DNA from: UBA7662 sp041688385
Lineage (GTDB): Bacteria > Bacteroidota > Bacteroidia > UBA7662
Assembly: GCA_041688385.1 (NCBI GenBank)
Contig: JBDNIH010000219.1
Coordinates: forward strand, 1-13,183
Reading direction: 5' to 3'
DNA length: 13,183 bases
Part shown: piece by piece, positions 7,515-13,183 of the stretch
Layout of the letters: each line of letters begins with the position of its first letter
Numbering within the stretch: the first letter of the stretch is position 1
Translations under genes and position numbers: made by a program
The notes under the pieces: generated by a model
What the model was told of the DNA's origin: nothing
Database searches by the model: none
The model's input: the letters and a program-made list of their open reading frames with translations, nothing else

Positions 7515-8465
7515 TTAGCGCTTGAAAACCCGATCCCGCTCAAAAGTACCCATATAACGACTTTGCTTTTCGGGGTGTATATCGGCTATGGTGACCATGA
7601 TGCCGGTTTCTTCTACCTCGCCAAACTCATCGTTTAAAGCAGTGCCAAAGGTTTTCATGCTTGGCGATAAATTCATATAGGTGCTTATCAGCGGCGGAAT
7701 ATTTTCACCCCTGGCCCGAACGCGGGTGTTGAGTTCTTTAAAACCCTCTTTGTACTCCAGCGAACCAAATACTTCTGCCAAGCCGCTCACATCGCCAAAA
7801 TAGCTCAAAGCAAGCTCAGCATGCGGGCGAACCAATTCCTCCTTATCAGGGAAATAATGGTTCATGAAGTATAAAATCATGTCGCGTGCCTCTTTATCAA
7901 AGTGCGGATACATGGTGACTTTGCCAAAAAGATATTTGATATGCGGCCGTAAAACAATAATGGCGCCTAAGCCATCCCAAAGGTTATCGAGTGAAAATAG
8001 CCCCTTGCTACTGTTGGCACTCGGCTGGTATTCGGGCTGTACAAATGAGCGCCCCAGCTCTATGGTTATTGGCAGATATTCATCGAAAAACATTTGTCCA
8101 AAACGGAATAAGTGGGCGGTCGATAGGTTGATATGACCTGCCGCATCGATGTTTGCGTGGCTGCACTCAATCAGCCGATAGCCAGCTACAATTTCCAGCG
8201 CTTCCGGATCCCATACGATGAGTTGATCGTAGCAGTCTTCATCCGTATCGTTGGCATCAATATCTACTGGCGAACCCGTACCACCGCCGGCCCCACGAAA
8301 AGTGAGCTCACGTAAACGCCCAATTTCCTGCATGGTATGGGGTGAATTGTGGTGATTCACCAGATAAACAGCTTTATTGCCTTTGTTGGTATGACGTAAA
8401 AAACGTTCAACGGTGAGCTCTCGAAGCAATAACTTTCGGTCGATGGGCGCAATGATGGCTTGCAT
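7515..8465 (-). CDS. glsB: GNAT-type N-acyltransferase, GlsB/OlsB-like (acyl-amino-acid lipid synthesis)
   Basis: This 316-aa protein belongs to the hemolysin-like/OlsB acyltransferase group. Residues 45-65 (MQEIGRLRELTFRGAGGGTG), the DxYDQLIVWD-like segment at about 77-86, VAGYRLI at 93-99 and ELGRSFVQPEYQ at 136-147 are the family signature. In Bacteroides, GlsB transfers a 3-hydroxyacyl chain to the amino group of glycine, the first step of glycine lipid (commendamide-type) synthesis; OlsB does the same with ornithine. The amino acid used here is not readable. The gene begins 9 nt after the stop of a PlsC-type acyltransferase that would add the second, ester-linked chain, so the two-step pathway is encoded together. 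The protein is longer than OlsB (about 250-300 aa), with a tail from about 240 (polar, containing PPLISTYMNLSP). Symbol given by analogy; confidence in the family is high, in the glycine substrate moderate. Confidence 0.8.
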   Translation of the reverse strand: MQAIIAPIDRKLLLRELTVERFLRHTNKGNKAVYLVNHHNSPHTMQEIGRLRELTFRGAGGGTGSPVDIDANDTDEDCYDQLIVWDPEALEIVAGYRLIECSHANIDAAGHINLSTAHLFRFGQMFFDEYLPITIELGRSFVQPEYQPSANSSKGLFSLDNLWDGLGAIIVLRPHIKYLFGKVTMYPHFDKEARDMILYFMNHYFPDKEELVRPHAELALSYFGDVSGLAEVFGSLEYKEGFKELNTRVRARGENIPPLISTYMNLSPSMKTFGTALNDEFGEVEETGIMVTIADIHPEKQSRYMGTFERDRVFKR

Positions 8466-8474
8466 AAAAATAAT

Positions 8475-9293
8475 TTAGGGCGCTAGCTTATAAACAAGGG
8501 TTTTGACATAGTCTGCCCAGTCTTTATCGGATTTCGATTTATCAAAAAAGCTATAAGGAATGGGCTTACCGACATGTATCACAATTTTTTTTCCTTTCTG
8601 GGCAAACATTTCATCCGCCAGATAAAACATCTCCAGATTGGCCTTCACCCCTAAGGTTTTGCGCAAGTTAGCCAGATTATAAAAAAATGCAGAATTGCGT
8701 CCTTCTATGTATACGGGTATAACATCCTTCTGATACCGTTTAGACTGGCTTACAAAGGTTTTCTTCCATTCCAAATCGGCTATTCCATGGGGTTGTTTGC
8801 GCGAAACCAATCCTGCCGGGAATACCAACAAGGCTTCCTGGCTTTGCAAGGTTTGGTCGAGGGCTTGTATTGCACTTCTTCCTTGGTTGCCATGTTTATT
8901 GACAGGTACAAAAAGCGGCTCGAGATTTTTGATATTGGTGAGTATGTCGTTGACTAAAAACTTCATATCGCTACGGTGCGCGCCGAGCATATGCATAAAG
9001 GCAATGGCGTCCAAACCACCTAACGGATGATTTGCCGCATAAATCACGCCCCCAGTATTTCGGATATTTTCGGCACCTTGCAATTCCACTTGCACCCCAA
9101 ATACTTCAATGATTTTGTGAACGAAGTCCAAACCATTCGTGTGGCCATGTTCAGCCATAAAGACATTAATCTCGTCTTCGTGCAGGATGCGTTTAATGTA
9201 ATTCAGCACAAAAAACGGCAGCCACCTCATCAATGCCGGATTTTTCTGCCGGATGATTTCGCGTATATCGATGTACTTACTCGCCTGCTGCAT
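8475..9293 (-). CDS. glsA: PlsC-type O-acyltransferase, GlsA/OlsA-like
   Basis: This membrane-associated 1-acyl-glycerol-3-phosphate acyltransferase-like protein is 272 aa from the ATG at 9293. Numbering from the alternative TTG start at 9311, which adds six residues, the catalytic motif is NHPLGGLDA at 94-102 (H95, D101). This gives H-x5-D instead of the textbook H-x4-D, a form I associate with the hemolysin/OlsA-like branch of the family. The FPEGT-type motif appears as FPAGLVSR at 164-171, followed by VIPVYIEGRNS at 197-207. In the glycine/ornithine lipid pathway this enzyme esterifies the 3-hydroxyl of the N-acylated amino acid. It sits directly upstream of the GlsB-like gene with a 9-nt gap, the same domain order as in the fused OlsF/GlsF enzymes. 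The ATG is preferred because the six extra TTG-encoded residues look like leader sequence. It is 70 nt downstream of the DUF983 gene and may belong to the same transcript. Confidence 0.8.
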   Translation of the reverse strand: MQQASKYIDIREIIRQKNPALMRWLPFFVLNYIKRILHEDEINVFMAEHGHTNGLDFVHKIIEVFGVQVELQGAENIRNTGGVIYAANHPLGGLDAIAFMHMLGAHRSDMKFLVNDILTNIKNLEPLFVPVNKHGNQGRSAIQALDQTLQSQEALLVFPAGLVSRKQPHGIADLEWKKTFVSQSKRYQKDVIPVYIEGRNSAFFYNLANLRKTLGVKANLEMFYLADEMFAQKGKKIVIHVGKPIPYSFFDKSKSDKDWADYVKTLVYKLAP

Positions 9294-9363
9294 AGCTGCT
9301 AAAATAATCAAAGTCTATTGAAGCACCTTTCCAAACGACGACCGCAAAACTCATCTTCGTCGA

Positions 9364-9738
9364 TTACTGCTCACCGCGGTAATCCACCCCACCAAATGCG
9401 TACAACATAATGGTACGGGAATACCGCATCGACCAAGGAGATAAAAGGACAGTGGCGGGTAAGATGGTAATGATATAAACCCACACCTCTGGGTCGTTCA
9501 GAAATACAAAATCGGCTAAACCTACAATCACAGATATAGCTACACTAAAGGCATAACTGATATACATAGCACCCCAAAAAAAACCGGGCTCGATTTCGTA
9601 GTGCAATCCACACTCCTCACAATCGGCATGCATTTGAGTAGCTTTGAACAAATTGTAAGCGGGATACTTAAACATATCTGATTGCCTGCATTGCGGGCAT
9701 TTACAAGTAGCAATGGCCTGAAGTTGTGTTAAAGCCAT
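9364..9738 (-). CDS. DUF983 family zinc-ribbon membrane protein
   Basis: This 124-aa protein has an N-terminal cytosolic knuckle with two CxxC pairs, C14-x2-C17 and C40-x2-C43, as in a zinc ribbon. The family signature EPGFFWGAMYISYAF (50-64) follows, then two transmembrane segments (about 57-80 and 86-102). DUF983 proteins are widespread and often lie beside cytochrome oxidase genes; their biochemical role is not established. Its ATG overlaps the stop of the 80-aa CPMC protein (TAATG at 9740-9736), so it is coupled to it. It is the last oxidase-linked gene before a 70-nt gap to the acyltransferase pair. A role in oxidase assembly is inferred from location only. Confidence 0.88.
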   Translation of the reverse strand: MALTQLQAIATCKCPQCRQSDMFKYPAYNLFKATQMHADCEECGLHYEIEPGFFWGAMYISYAFSVAISVIVGLADFVFLNDPEVWVYIITILPATVLLSPWSMRYSRTIMLYAFGGVDYRGEQ

Positions 9739-9980
9739 TAGCGCCGGCGGATACGATAGAGATACGCTCCACCCACGGTGCCTATCATCACAAAGGGCAT
9801 AGCCAACAGATACAAAATACCATTGTTGATGCCGTCGCCTATACGTTGTTTGCTCCCATCCTTGCGGTTGGCTTCTAACGAGGTTTTACACATCGGACAT
9901 TGCGCACTGGCGGTGTGCAATAAGGCACTACCTCCAACCAGCGTTAAGGCAAAAGAAAATACAATCAACAGCTTTTTCAT
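9738..9980 (-). CDS. Small CPMC-motif membrane protein in the cytochrome oxidase cluster
   Basis: This 80-aa protein has an N-terminal signal or anchor segment (1-26, ending TASAQ). A periplasmic CPMC motif follows immediately (C28, C31), then a polar stretch KDGSKQRIGDG, a C-terminal transmembrane helix (about 53-75) and a basic RIRRR tail facing the cytoplasm. If the signal is cleaved, the CPMC motif would form the mature N-terminus. A periplasmic CxxC next to oxidase genes could bind copper or heme, or carry out thiol exchange; none of these is proven. It lies 1 nt after the stop of the DUF420 gene and overlaps the DUF983 start, so it is translated as part of the cluster. I know of no named family for it. 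Confidence 0.75.
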   Translation of the reverse strand: MKKLLIVFSFALTLVGGSALLHTASAQCPMCKTSLEANRKDGSKQRIGDGINNGILYLLAMPFVMIGTVGGAYLYRIRRR

Positions 9981-9981
9981 A

Positions 9982-10506
9982 TCAGAAACTGTAATAAGGT
10001 GAGATCATCAAATATACAATAACCCCGGTTACCGTTACGTACAGCCAAATGGGCATCGACCACCGGGTAATGCGCTTATGGGCTTCGATTTTACCAGTAA
10101 GTCCCCTGTAGAAACTCAACAAAACCAAAGGCAGCACAACAGCCGCCAAAATAATGTGGCTGATTAAGATGAACAGATAAACGGGACGTATTGGACTATC
10201 GGCAGGAAAACGAGTTTCTACACCGAAAGCGTGAAAAACGATATAAGAAACCAAAAACAAACTGCTCAGAAAAAAGGCAGTCATATTAAGGCGTTTGTGC
10301 CAGCTAATCTGCTTCCGCTTAATCATGATAAACGAGGCAATCAATAAAAGCGAACATATGCCGTTAATGACAGCGTTCAATTTGGGCAGCAACGGCACCC
10401 AGTTCGGTGGGTTTTCGACCCGCGGCAGATTAAACAAAACAACAACGGCAACAAATACTATCGCACTGACTACATAGATGGTTCTGAGTGCTATGCTTTC
10501 TTTCAT
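9982..10506 (-). CDS. DUF420 (CtaM-like) membrane protein, probable cytochrome c oxidase assembly factor
   Basis: This 174-aa polytopic inner-membrane protein has about five hydrophobic helices (9-27, 43-63, 74-95, 108-133, 152-170). It carries the histidines typical of DUF420: H70 (WHKRLN), H92 (VFHAFG), H117 (ISHIIL) and H143 (AHKRITRW). DUF420 members near oxidase genes include CtaM, which is needed for maturation of heme-A type oxidases in Firmicutes. The histidine pattern suggests heme or metal handling, but the mechanism is not settled. It follows the SCO-like gene by 15 nt and precedes the 80-aa CPMC protein by 1 nt, so it belongs to the oxidase operon. Confidence 0.85.
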   Translation of the reverse strand: MKESIALRTIYVVSAIVFVAVVVLFNLPRVENPPNWVPLLPKLNAVINGICSLLLIASFIMIKRKQISWHKRLNMTAFFLSSLFLVSYIVFHAFGVETRFPADSPIRPVYLFILISHIILAAVVLPLVLLSFYRGLTGKIEAHKRITRWSMPIWLYVTVTGVIVYLMISPYYSF

Positions 10507-10521
10507 AAAATAGAAAACGCT

Positions 10522-11151
10522 TTAACGGCGTTTTGGTTCTGTGTTTGCGTATTCTACAATTAATGTCCGCATGTCTTCCATGAGTTTATCTGTTTCGGTG
10601 CGAATAACCGTGCGGTAAATACCACGAACACGGAGTTTGTGGTCAACCAAAAAACTCAATTCTTCCAAGCGTGTACCCTTTTTCAGCGCCACCCATTCTG
10701 GTTCATAGGTAAAAATACGTTCGAACAACAAGGCCGGAACAGGACTATAGGCATTTTCGAGTTCTATTTTTCTGGCGTAAGTGGTTTTATACCGGTTGGC
10801 TGTACTGTCTTCGTCTTGACTCAAGTTCACCAACCAAATCAGCGGATTTTTTTTAAAAACATCCTCTACCCGTGCCAACTGCTTATAGCGTATACGGCTA
10901 TTCACCAAATCATTATCAGGGAAAAAGCTAAGCACCATCACCTTATTTTGTTGGTTGGTCAACAACCCTTCGAGTGGGTGAAGCTGATAATAAATGGTGT
11001 CTACCTTACCCCCTTTTACAAAAGTAAAAGCTTCCTTTGGCCCGAAGACAGGAAGTCTTTTGTAATTGTTTTGAGCAAAGGTGACATAAAAAATATACGC
11101 CAATGCTGGTAGTGCCAGCAATAGGAACAGCAGTCCGTATTGTTTTTTCAC
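10522..11151 (-). CDS. SCO1/SenC-like thioredoxin-fold protein lacking the copper-binding cysteines
   Basis: This 209-aa protein is anchored by an N-terminal helix (residues 5-24) with its domain in the periplasm. Position and fold cues point to SCO, the copper chaperone for oxidase subunit II. They include LPVFGP after the anchor (33-38), DTIYYQL (51-57), the strand VMVLSFF (71-77) that normally runs into CxxxC, LVNLSQDEDS (107-116) where SCO has the D-x-x-D-T segment, and LVDHKLRVRGIY (168-179) equivalent to the SCO LVDxxGRIRGxY strand. The protein contains no cysteine at all: the CxxxC site is replaced by PDNDLVNSR. It therefore cannot bind Cu in the known SCO way. It is placed 5 nt after subunit IV and 15 nt before the DUF420 gene, where Bacteroidota oxidase clusters usually encode SCO. 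The assignment is by alignment by eye, so family confidence is moderate. Confidence 0.7.
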   Translation of the reverse strand: MKKQYGLLFLLLALPALAYIFYVTFAQNNYKRLPVFGPKEAFTFVKGGKVDTIYYQLHPLEGLLTNQQNKVMVLSFFPDNDLVNSRIRYKQLARVEDVFKKNPLIWLVNLSQDEDSTANRYKTTYARKIELENAYSPVPALLFERIFTYEPEWVALKKGTRLEELSFLVDHKLRVRGIYRTVIRTETDKLMEDMRTLIVEYANTEPKRR

Positions 11152-11156
11152 TTTTG

Positions 11157-11468
11157 CTATCGGATATTAAACCAATACGAACTTTCATTCATAAGGGCGG
11201 CGATTATCCCTAGAATAAAAATGGTAGGCACTAAAATAGTATAGACCAAATTAATGCGCTCAAACTTGAGGTGCATAAAATAGGCTACAATGTAAAATGC
11301 CTTCAAAATGGTGAGGGCGACATAAATGAAGTTTTTGATGGGTTTTGACATAAACGCCTCGGGAATAGCGAGGGCGATAATAAATTCTACTGCCGTGATG
11401 GCTAGCAGTACCCAAAATACGCGCCAGATTTGTTTAGGCGCCATGGCAGATCCGTGTTCTTGCGACAT
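11157..11468 (-). CDS. Cytochrome c oxidase subunit IV (prokaryotic COX4-type)
   Basis: This 103-aa protein has three transmembrane helices (about 14-36, 45-66, 75-93), the layout of the small prokaryotic oxidase subunit IV family (CtaF/CyoD-like). The signature TILKAFYIVAYFMHLKFE spans residues 53-70, the conserved helix-end in which MHL is nearly invariant. The N-terminus MSQEHGSA and C-terminus are polar. In quinol and cytochrome oxidases this subunit stabilises the assembly and is not catalytic. It lies 21 nt downstream of the 224-aa subunit III and 5 nt upstream of the SCO-like gene, all on the minus strand. The length is as expected. Confidence 0.9.
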   Translation of the reverse strand: MSQEHGSAMAPKQIWRVFWVLLAITAVEFIIALAIPEAFMSKPIKNFIYVALTILKAFYIVAYFMHLKFERINLVYTILVPTIFILGIIAALMNESSYWFNIR

Positions 11469-11489
11469 GATGATTTGTATTTTCTAAGG

Positions 11490-12164
11490 TCAGATAAGGT
11501 AAAAGAAAGTAAATACGAAGACCCATACGAGGTCGACAAAGTGCCAATACAGCCCCACTTTTTCAATCATTTCATAAGTGCCGCGGCGTTCGAAAACACC
11601 TTTAGCGTTCATGATGGTGACGATAATATTAATCAGCACACCTGAGAAAACGTGGAAGCCGTGGAAACCGGTGATGGTAAAGAACAGATTTGTAAAATTC
11701 ACCATACCCGGTGAGCCGTCGGCATTCACAAATGGATTGCTACCCCACCAAGCACCGTCGTGGTGCAAGTGTGACCATTCCCATGCCTGACAACTTAAGA
11801 ATAACAAACCACCGATGATGGTCCAGATCATCCATTTGGTTACTTCCGTTTTAGCACCACGGTGTCCGGCTTCTACGGCCAATACCATGGTTACGCTACT
11901 CATGATGAGGATAAACGTCATAATACCCACAAACACCAGCGGCAGATGCGCATGAATGAATGGTACAGCAGCGAATACATCATCTGGCACAGGCCAGCTT
12001 GGTGCGCTGAAACGAAGTGCCGCATAAGCGAGCAGTAGGGCCGAAAAAGTAAAGGCATCTGAGAGGAGGAAAAACCACATCATTAGTTTGCCGTAGCTGG
12101 CACCGTAGGGTTCAGTACCACCGCCCCACATTTCTTTTTTACTGGTAATTGCTGTTGAAGCCAT
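11490..12164 (-). CDS. ctaE: Cytochrome c oxidase subunit III (larger paralogue)
   Basis: This 224-aa inner-membrane protein is subunit III of a heme-copper oxidase. It shows the conserved YGKLMMWFFLLSDAFTF first-helix segment (24-40), the EWSHLHHDG stretch (129-137), FTITGFHGFHVFSG (162-175) and YWHFVDLVWVFVFTFFYL (206-223) at the C-terminus. Five membrane helices are expected, as in subunits III of the short type. Subunit III supports proton uptake and stability of subunit I in family A oxidases. A linker HHDGAWWGSNPF with Trp and Gly enlarges the loop after the third helix. It is preceded by a second, shorter subunit III-like gene (25-nt gap) and followed by subunit IV (21-nt gap). The ATG at 12164 fits the polar N-terminus. 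Confidence 0.93.
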   Translation of the reverse strand: MASTAITSKKEMWGGGTEPYGASYGKLMMWFFLLSDAFTFSALLLAYAALRFSAPSWPVPDDVFAAVPFIHAHLPLVFVGIMTFILIMSSVTMVLAVEAGHRGAKTEVTKWMIWTIIGGLLFLSCQAWEWSHLHHDGAWWGSNPFVNADGSPGMVNFTNLFFTITGFHGFHVFSGVLINIIVTIMNAKGVFERRGTYEMIEKVGLYWHFVDLVWVFVFTFFYLI

Positions 12165-12189
12165 GTTCGGTAAGGGTATTAGCTTTGGT

Positions 12190-12774
12190 TTAATTCATGA
12201 AATAAAAGAATCCGTACAAATAAATCCAAAGAATTCCGAGGAAATGCCAGAAGAGCGTGACCAACTTCATGCCTAGGAGCTTCTTACTATGAACCTGAAA
12301 ACGGAAAGCTTGCGCAAATATAACGATTAGGGCAATAATAGCACTCAATACGTGTAAGGCGTGGATAAAGGTCACTACATACAAAAAACCTACCGATGGA
12401 TTGCCATTTAAAAACAGGCCAATGTTCACCAACTGACTGTAAGCCAGCAGCTGAGCGCCTACAAAACCGAGTCCTAACAACAAGGTAATACTCATGCCAA
12501 TTTTTACTTTGGCCAGTTCATTTTTTTTCGCTTGTGCAAAACTCCACTGCAAGGCAATGCTCGACAAGGCCACCAAGGCCGTTGATAGCATAAAAGCTGA
12601 AGGCAAGGCGAATTGTAACCAATTGCCATCCCCTTTACGCACAATGTAACCGCTGGTAAAACCGGCGAAAATCATAAATACACTCACCATGAACGCCCAC
12701 ATCATGAATTCTAAAGGATCCATTGCAAACTTGCGTTTTTCGGTCCTTCGTGGACCGGTAATTTCTGCCATCAT
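12190..12774 (-). CDS. Cytochrome c oxidase subunit III-like protein (shorter paralogue)
   Basis: This 194-aa protein belongs to the same heme-copper oxidase subunit III family. It has five hydrophobic helices (about 22-44, 55-78, 91-113, 128-155, 169-193) and the family motifs TFIHALHVLSAI (135-146) and FWHFLGILWIYLYGFFYF (175-192). It lacks the long third loop of its neighbour. Bacteroidota clusters often carry two such genes in tandem; both may occupy subunit III positions of one or two oxidases. The two first codons are both ATG (12774 and 12771), so the start is uncertain by one residue. It begins 4 nt after the stop of heme O synthase, which indicates one transcript. Confidence 0.88.
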   Translation of the reverse strand: MMAEITGPRRTEKRKFAMDPLEFMMWAFMVSVFMIFAGFTSGYIVRKGDGNWLQFALPSAFMLSTALVALSSIALQWSFAQAKKNELAKVKIGMSITLLLGLGFVGAQLLAYSQLVNIGLFLNGNPSVGFLYVVTFIHALHVLSAIIALIVIFAQAFRFQVHSKKLLGMKLVTLFWHFLGILWIYLYGFFYFMN

Positions 12775-12778
12775 TTTT

Positions 12779-13183
12779 TTATATTTTATCGATCAGATAG
12801 ATCAGTTGTACAACAGGTAAATAAACAAACGAACCGAACATCAGTTTGCGGGCATCGATTTTATCTAAGCTGCGGTAAAGTTTCCAGGCCTGAGCCAAAA
12901 ACAATAGGCTAGCCAACAAACATATCCCAGCAGCCCAGTAGCCCGCAAAACCATAATATACAGGGGCCAAACTTATTGGAATTAAAGTGGCTGTGTACCA
13001 CAAAATTTGAAAAGCATTTTTGCGCCCCGGCTCGCCAGCATTCGGTAATAAGCGGAAACCCGCTTTGCCATAATCTTCATGTAAAATCCAGGCAATAGCC
13101 CAAAAGTGCGGGAACTGCCAGATAAACTGTACCAGAAACAGTATACCCGCTTCGAGATTCAAATGCCCATTAAATGCTGCATA
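12779..13183 (-). CDS. ctaB: Heme O synthase (protoheme IX farnesyltransferase), C-terminal part, cut by the window edge
   Basis: Only the last 134 residues are present. The reading frame stays open to the right edge, and the first visible residues read YAAFNGHLNLEAG, so the 5' end lies outside. The hallmark LVQFIWQFPHFWAIAWILHEDY and the following GKAGFRLLPNAGE match CtaB/CyoE, a UbiA-family prenyltransferase that adds farnesyl to heme B to form heme O, the precursor of heme A. The C-terminus ARKLMFGSFVYLPVVQLIYLIDKI is typical of Bacteroidota members. An apparent start at 13162 is an internal TTG and not the true start. It leads the visible oxidase genes, 4 nt before the shorter subunit III. 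Confidence 0.93.
   Translation of the reverse strand, partial: YAAFNGHLNLEAGILFLVQFIWQFPHFWAIAWILHEDYGKAGFRLLPNAGEPGRKNAFQILWYTATLIPISLAPVYYGFAGYWAAGICLLASLLFLAQAWKLYRSLDKIDARKLMFGSFVYLPVVQLIYLIDKI

Noticed and set aside
7507..7530. Possible terminator between the convergent SDR and GlsB-like genes
   Set aside because: Only a 4-6 bp imperfect stem (AAGC with GCGCTT) and no T-run.
9309..9335. Possible promoter (TAGACTTTG on the minus strand) ahead of the GlsA-like gene
   Set aside because: It has three instead of two bases between TA and TTTG, and the nearest TTTG upstream is only 14 nt away, so it does not fit the consensus.
10639..11112. 157-aa plus-strand open frame opposite the SCO-like gene
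   Set aside because: It is antisense to a gene that fits its operon with 5-nt and 15-nt gaps; the translation shows no signal or domain.
1..13183. Mobile elements, CRISPR arrays, defence or phage genes
   Set aside because: No transposase, integrase, direct-repeat array, target-site duplication or toxin/antitoxin pair was seen on either strand.

Overview
The window looks like chromosomal DNA of a member of the Bacteroidota. The signs are a secreted protein with a type IX secretion (T9SS) C-terminal sorting domain, Bacteroidota-type promoter elements (-7 box TAnnTTTG) ahead of several units, poor Shine-Dalgarno sequences, a Bacteroidota-style cytochrome c oxidase assembly cluster, and a separate pair of GlsA/GlsB-like acyltransferases. 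The O- and N-acyltransferases are not fused, which argues mildly against the family Flavobacteriaceae; I cannot place the genus. No mobile element, CRISPR array, phage gene or defence system is visible. Apart from the left end this is ordinary housekeeping DNA.

Left part (1-3450, all minus strand): a T9SS-exported Asp-box propeller protein (110-1420), a 350-bp gap holding a perfect 11-bp inverted repeat, then a two-gene unit of exported proteins. The unit reads from a good promoter at 3471-3503 through a 165-aa protein into a 391-aa protein with YPxG repeats and a predicted outer-membrane barrel tail. Neither protein of the unit belongs to a family I recognise.

Middle (3700-6780): a tRNA-Arg(CCG) with its own promoter and terminator, about 470 bp without genes, then sucD (TCA cycle) with a strong terminator, preceded on the same strand by mlaE and mlaF, the permease and ATPase of an MCE-type lipid transporter, coupled through a TGATG overlap. 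A short-chain dehydrogenase (6775-7506) is divergent from mlaE.

Right part (7515-13183, all minus strand): a GNAT-type N-acyltransferase (GlsB/OlsB-like) and a PlsC-type O-acyltransferase (GlsA/OlsA-like), a pair expected to make a two-step acyl-amino-acid lipid such as glycine lipid. Upstream of them lies the distal half of a cytochrome c oxidase operon. In transcription order it holds heme O synthase (cut by the window edge), two subunit III-like proteins, subunit IV, an SCO-fold protein without copper ligands, a DUF420 (CtaM-like) protein, an 80-aa CPMC membrane protein and a DUF983 zinc-ribbon membrane protein. Gaps are 0-25 nt with one start/stop overlap, so these genes should be co-expressed and serve oxidase synthesis and maturation. 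The catalytic subunits I and II are expected beyond the right edge.

The best leads for novelty are the cysteine-free SCO homologue, the small CPMC protein wedged into the oxidase cluster, and the secreted 165-aa/391-aa pair.
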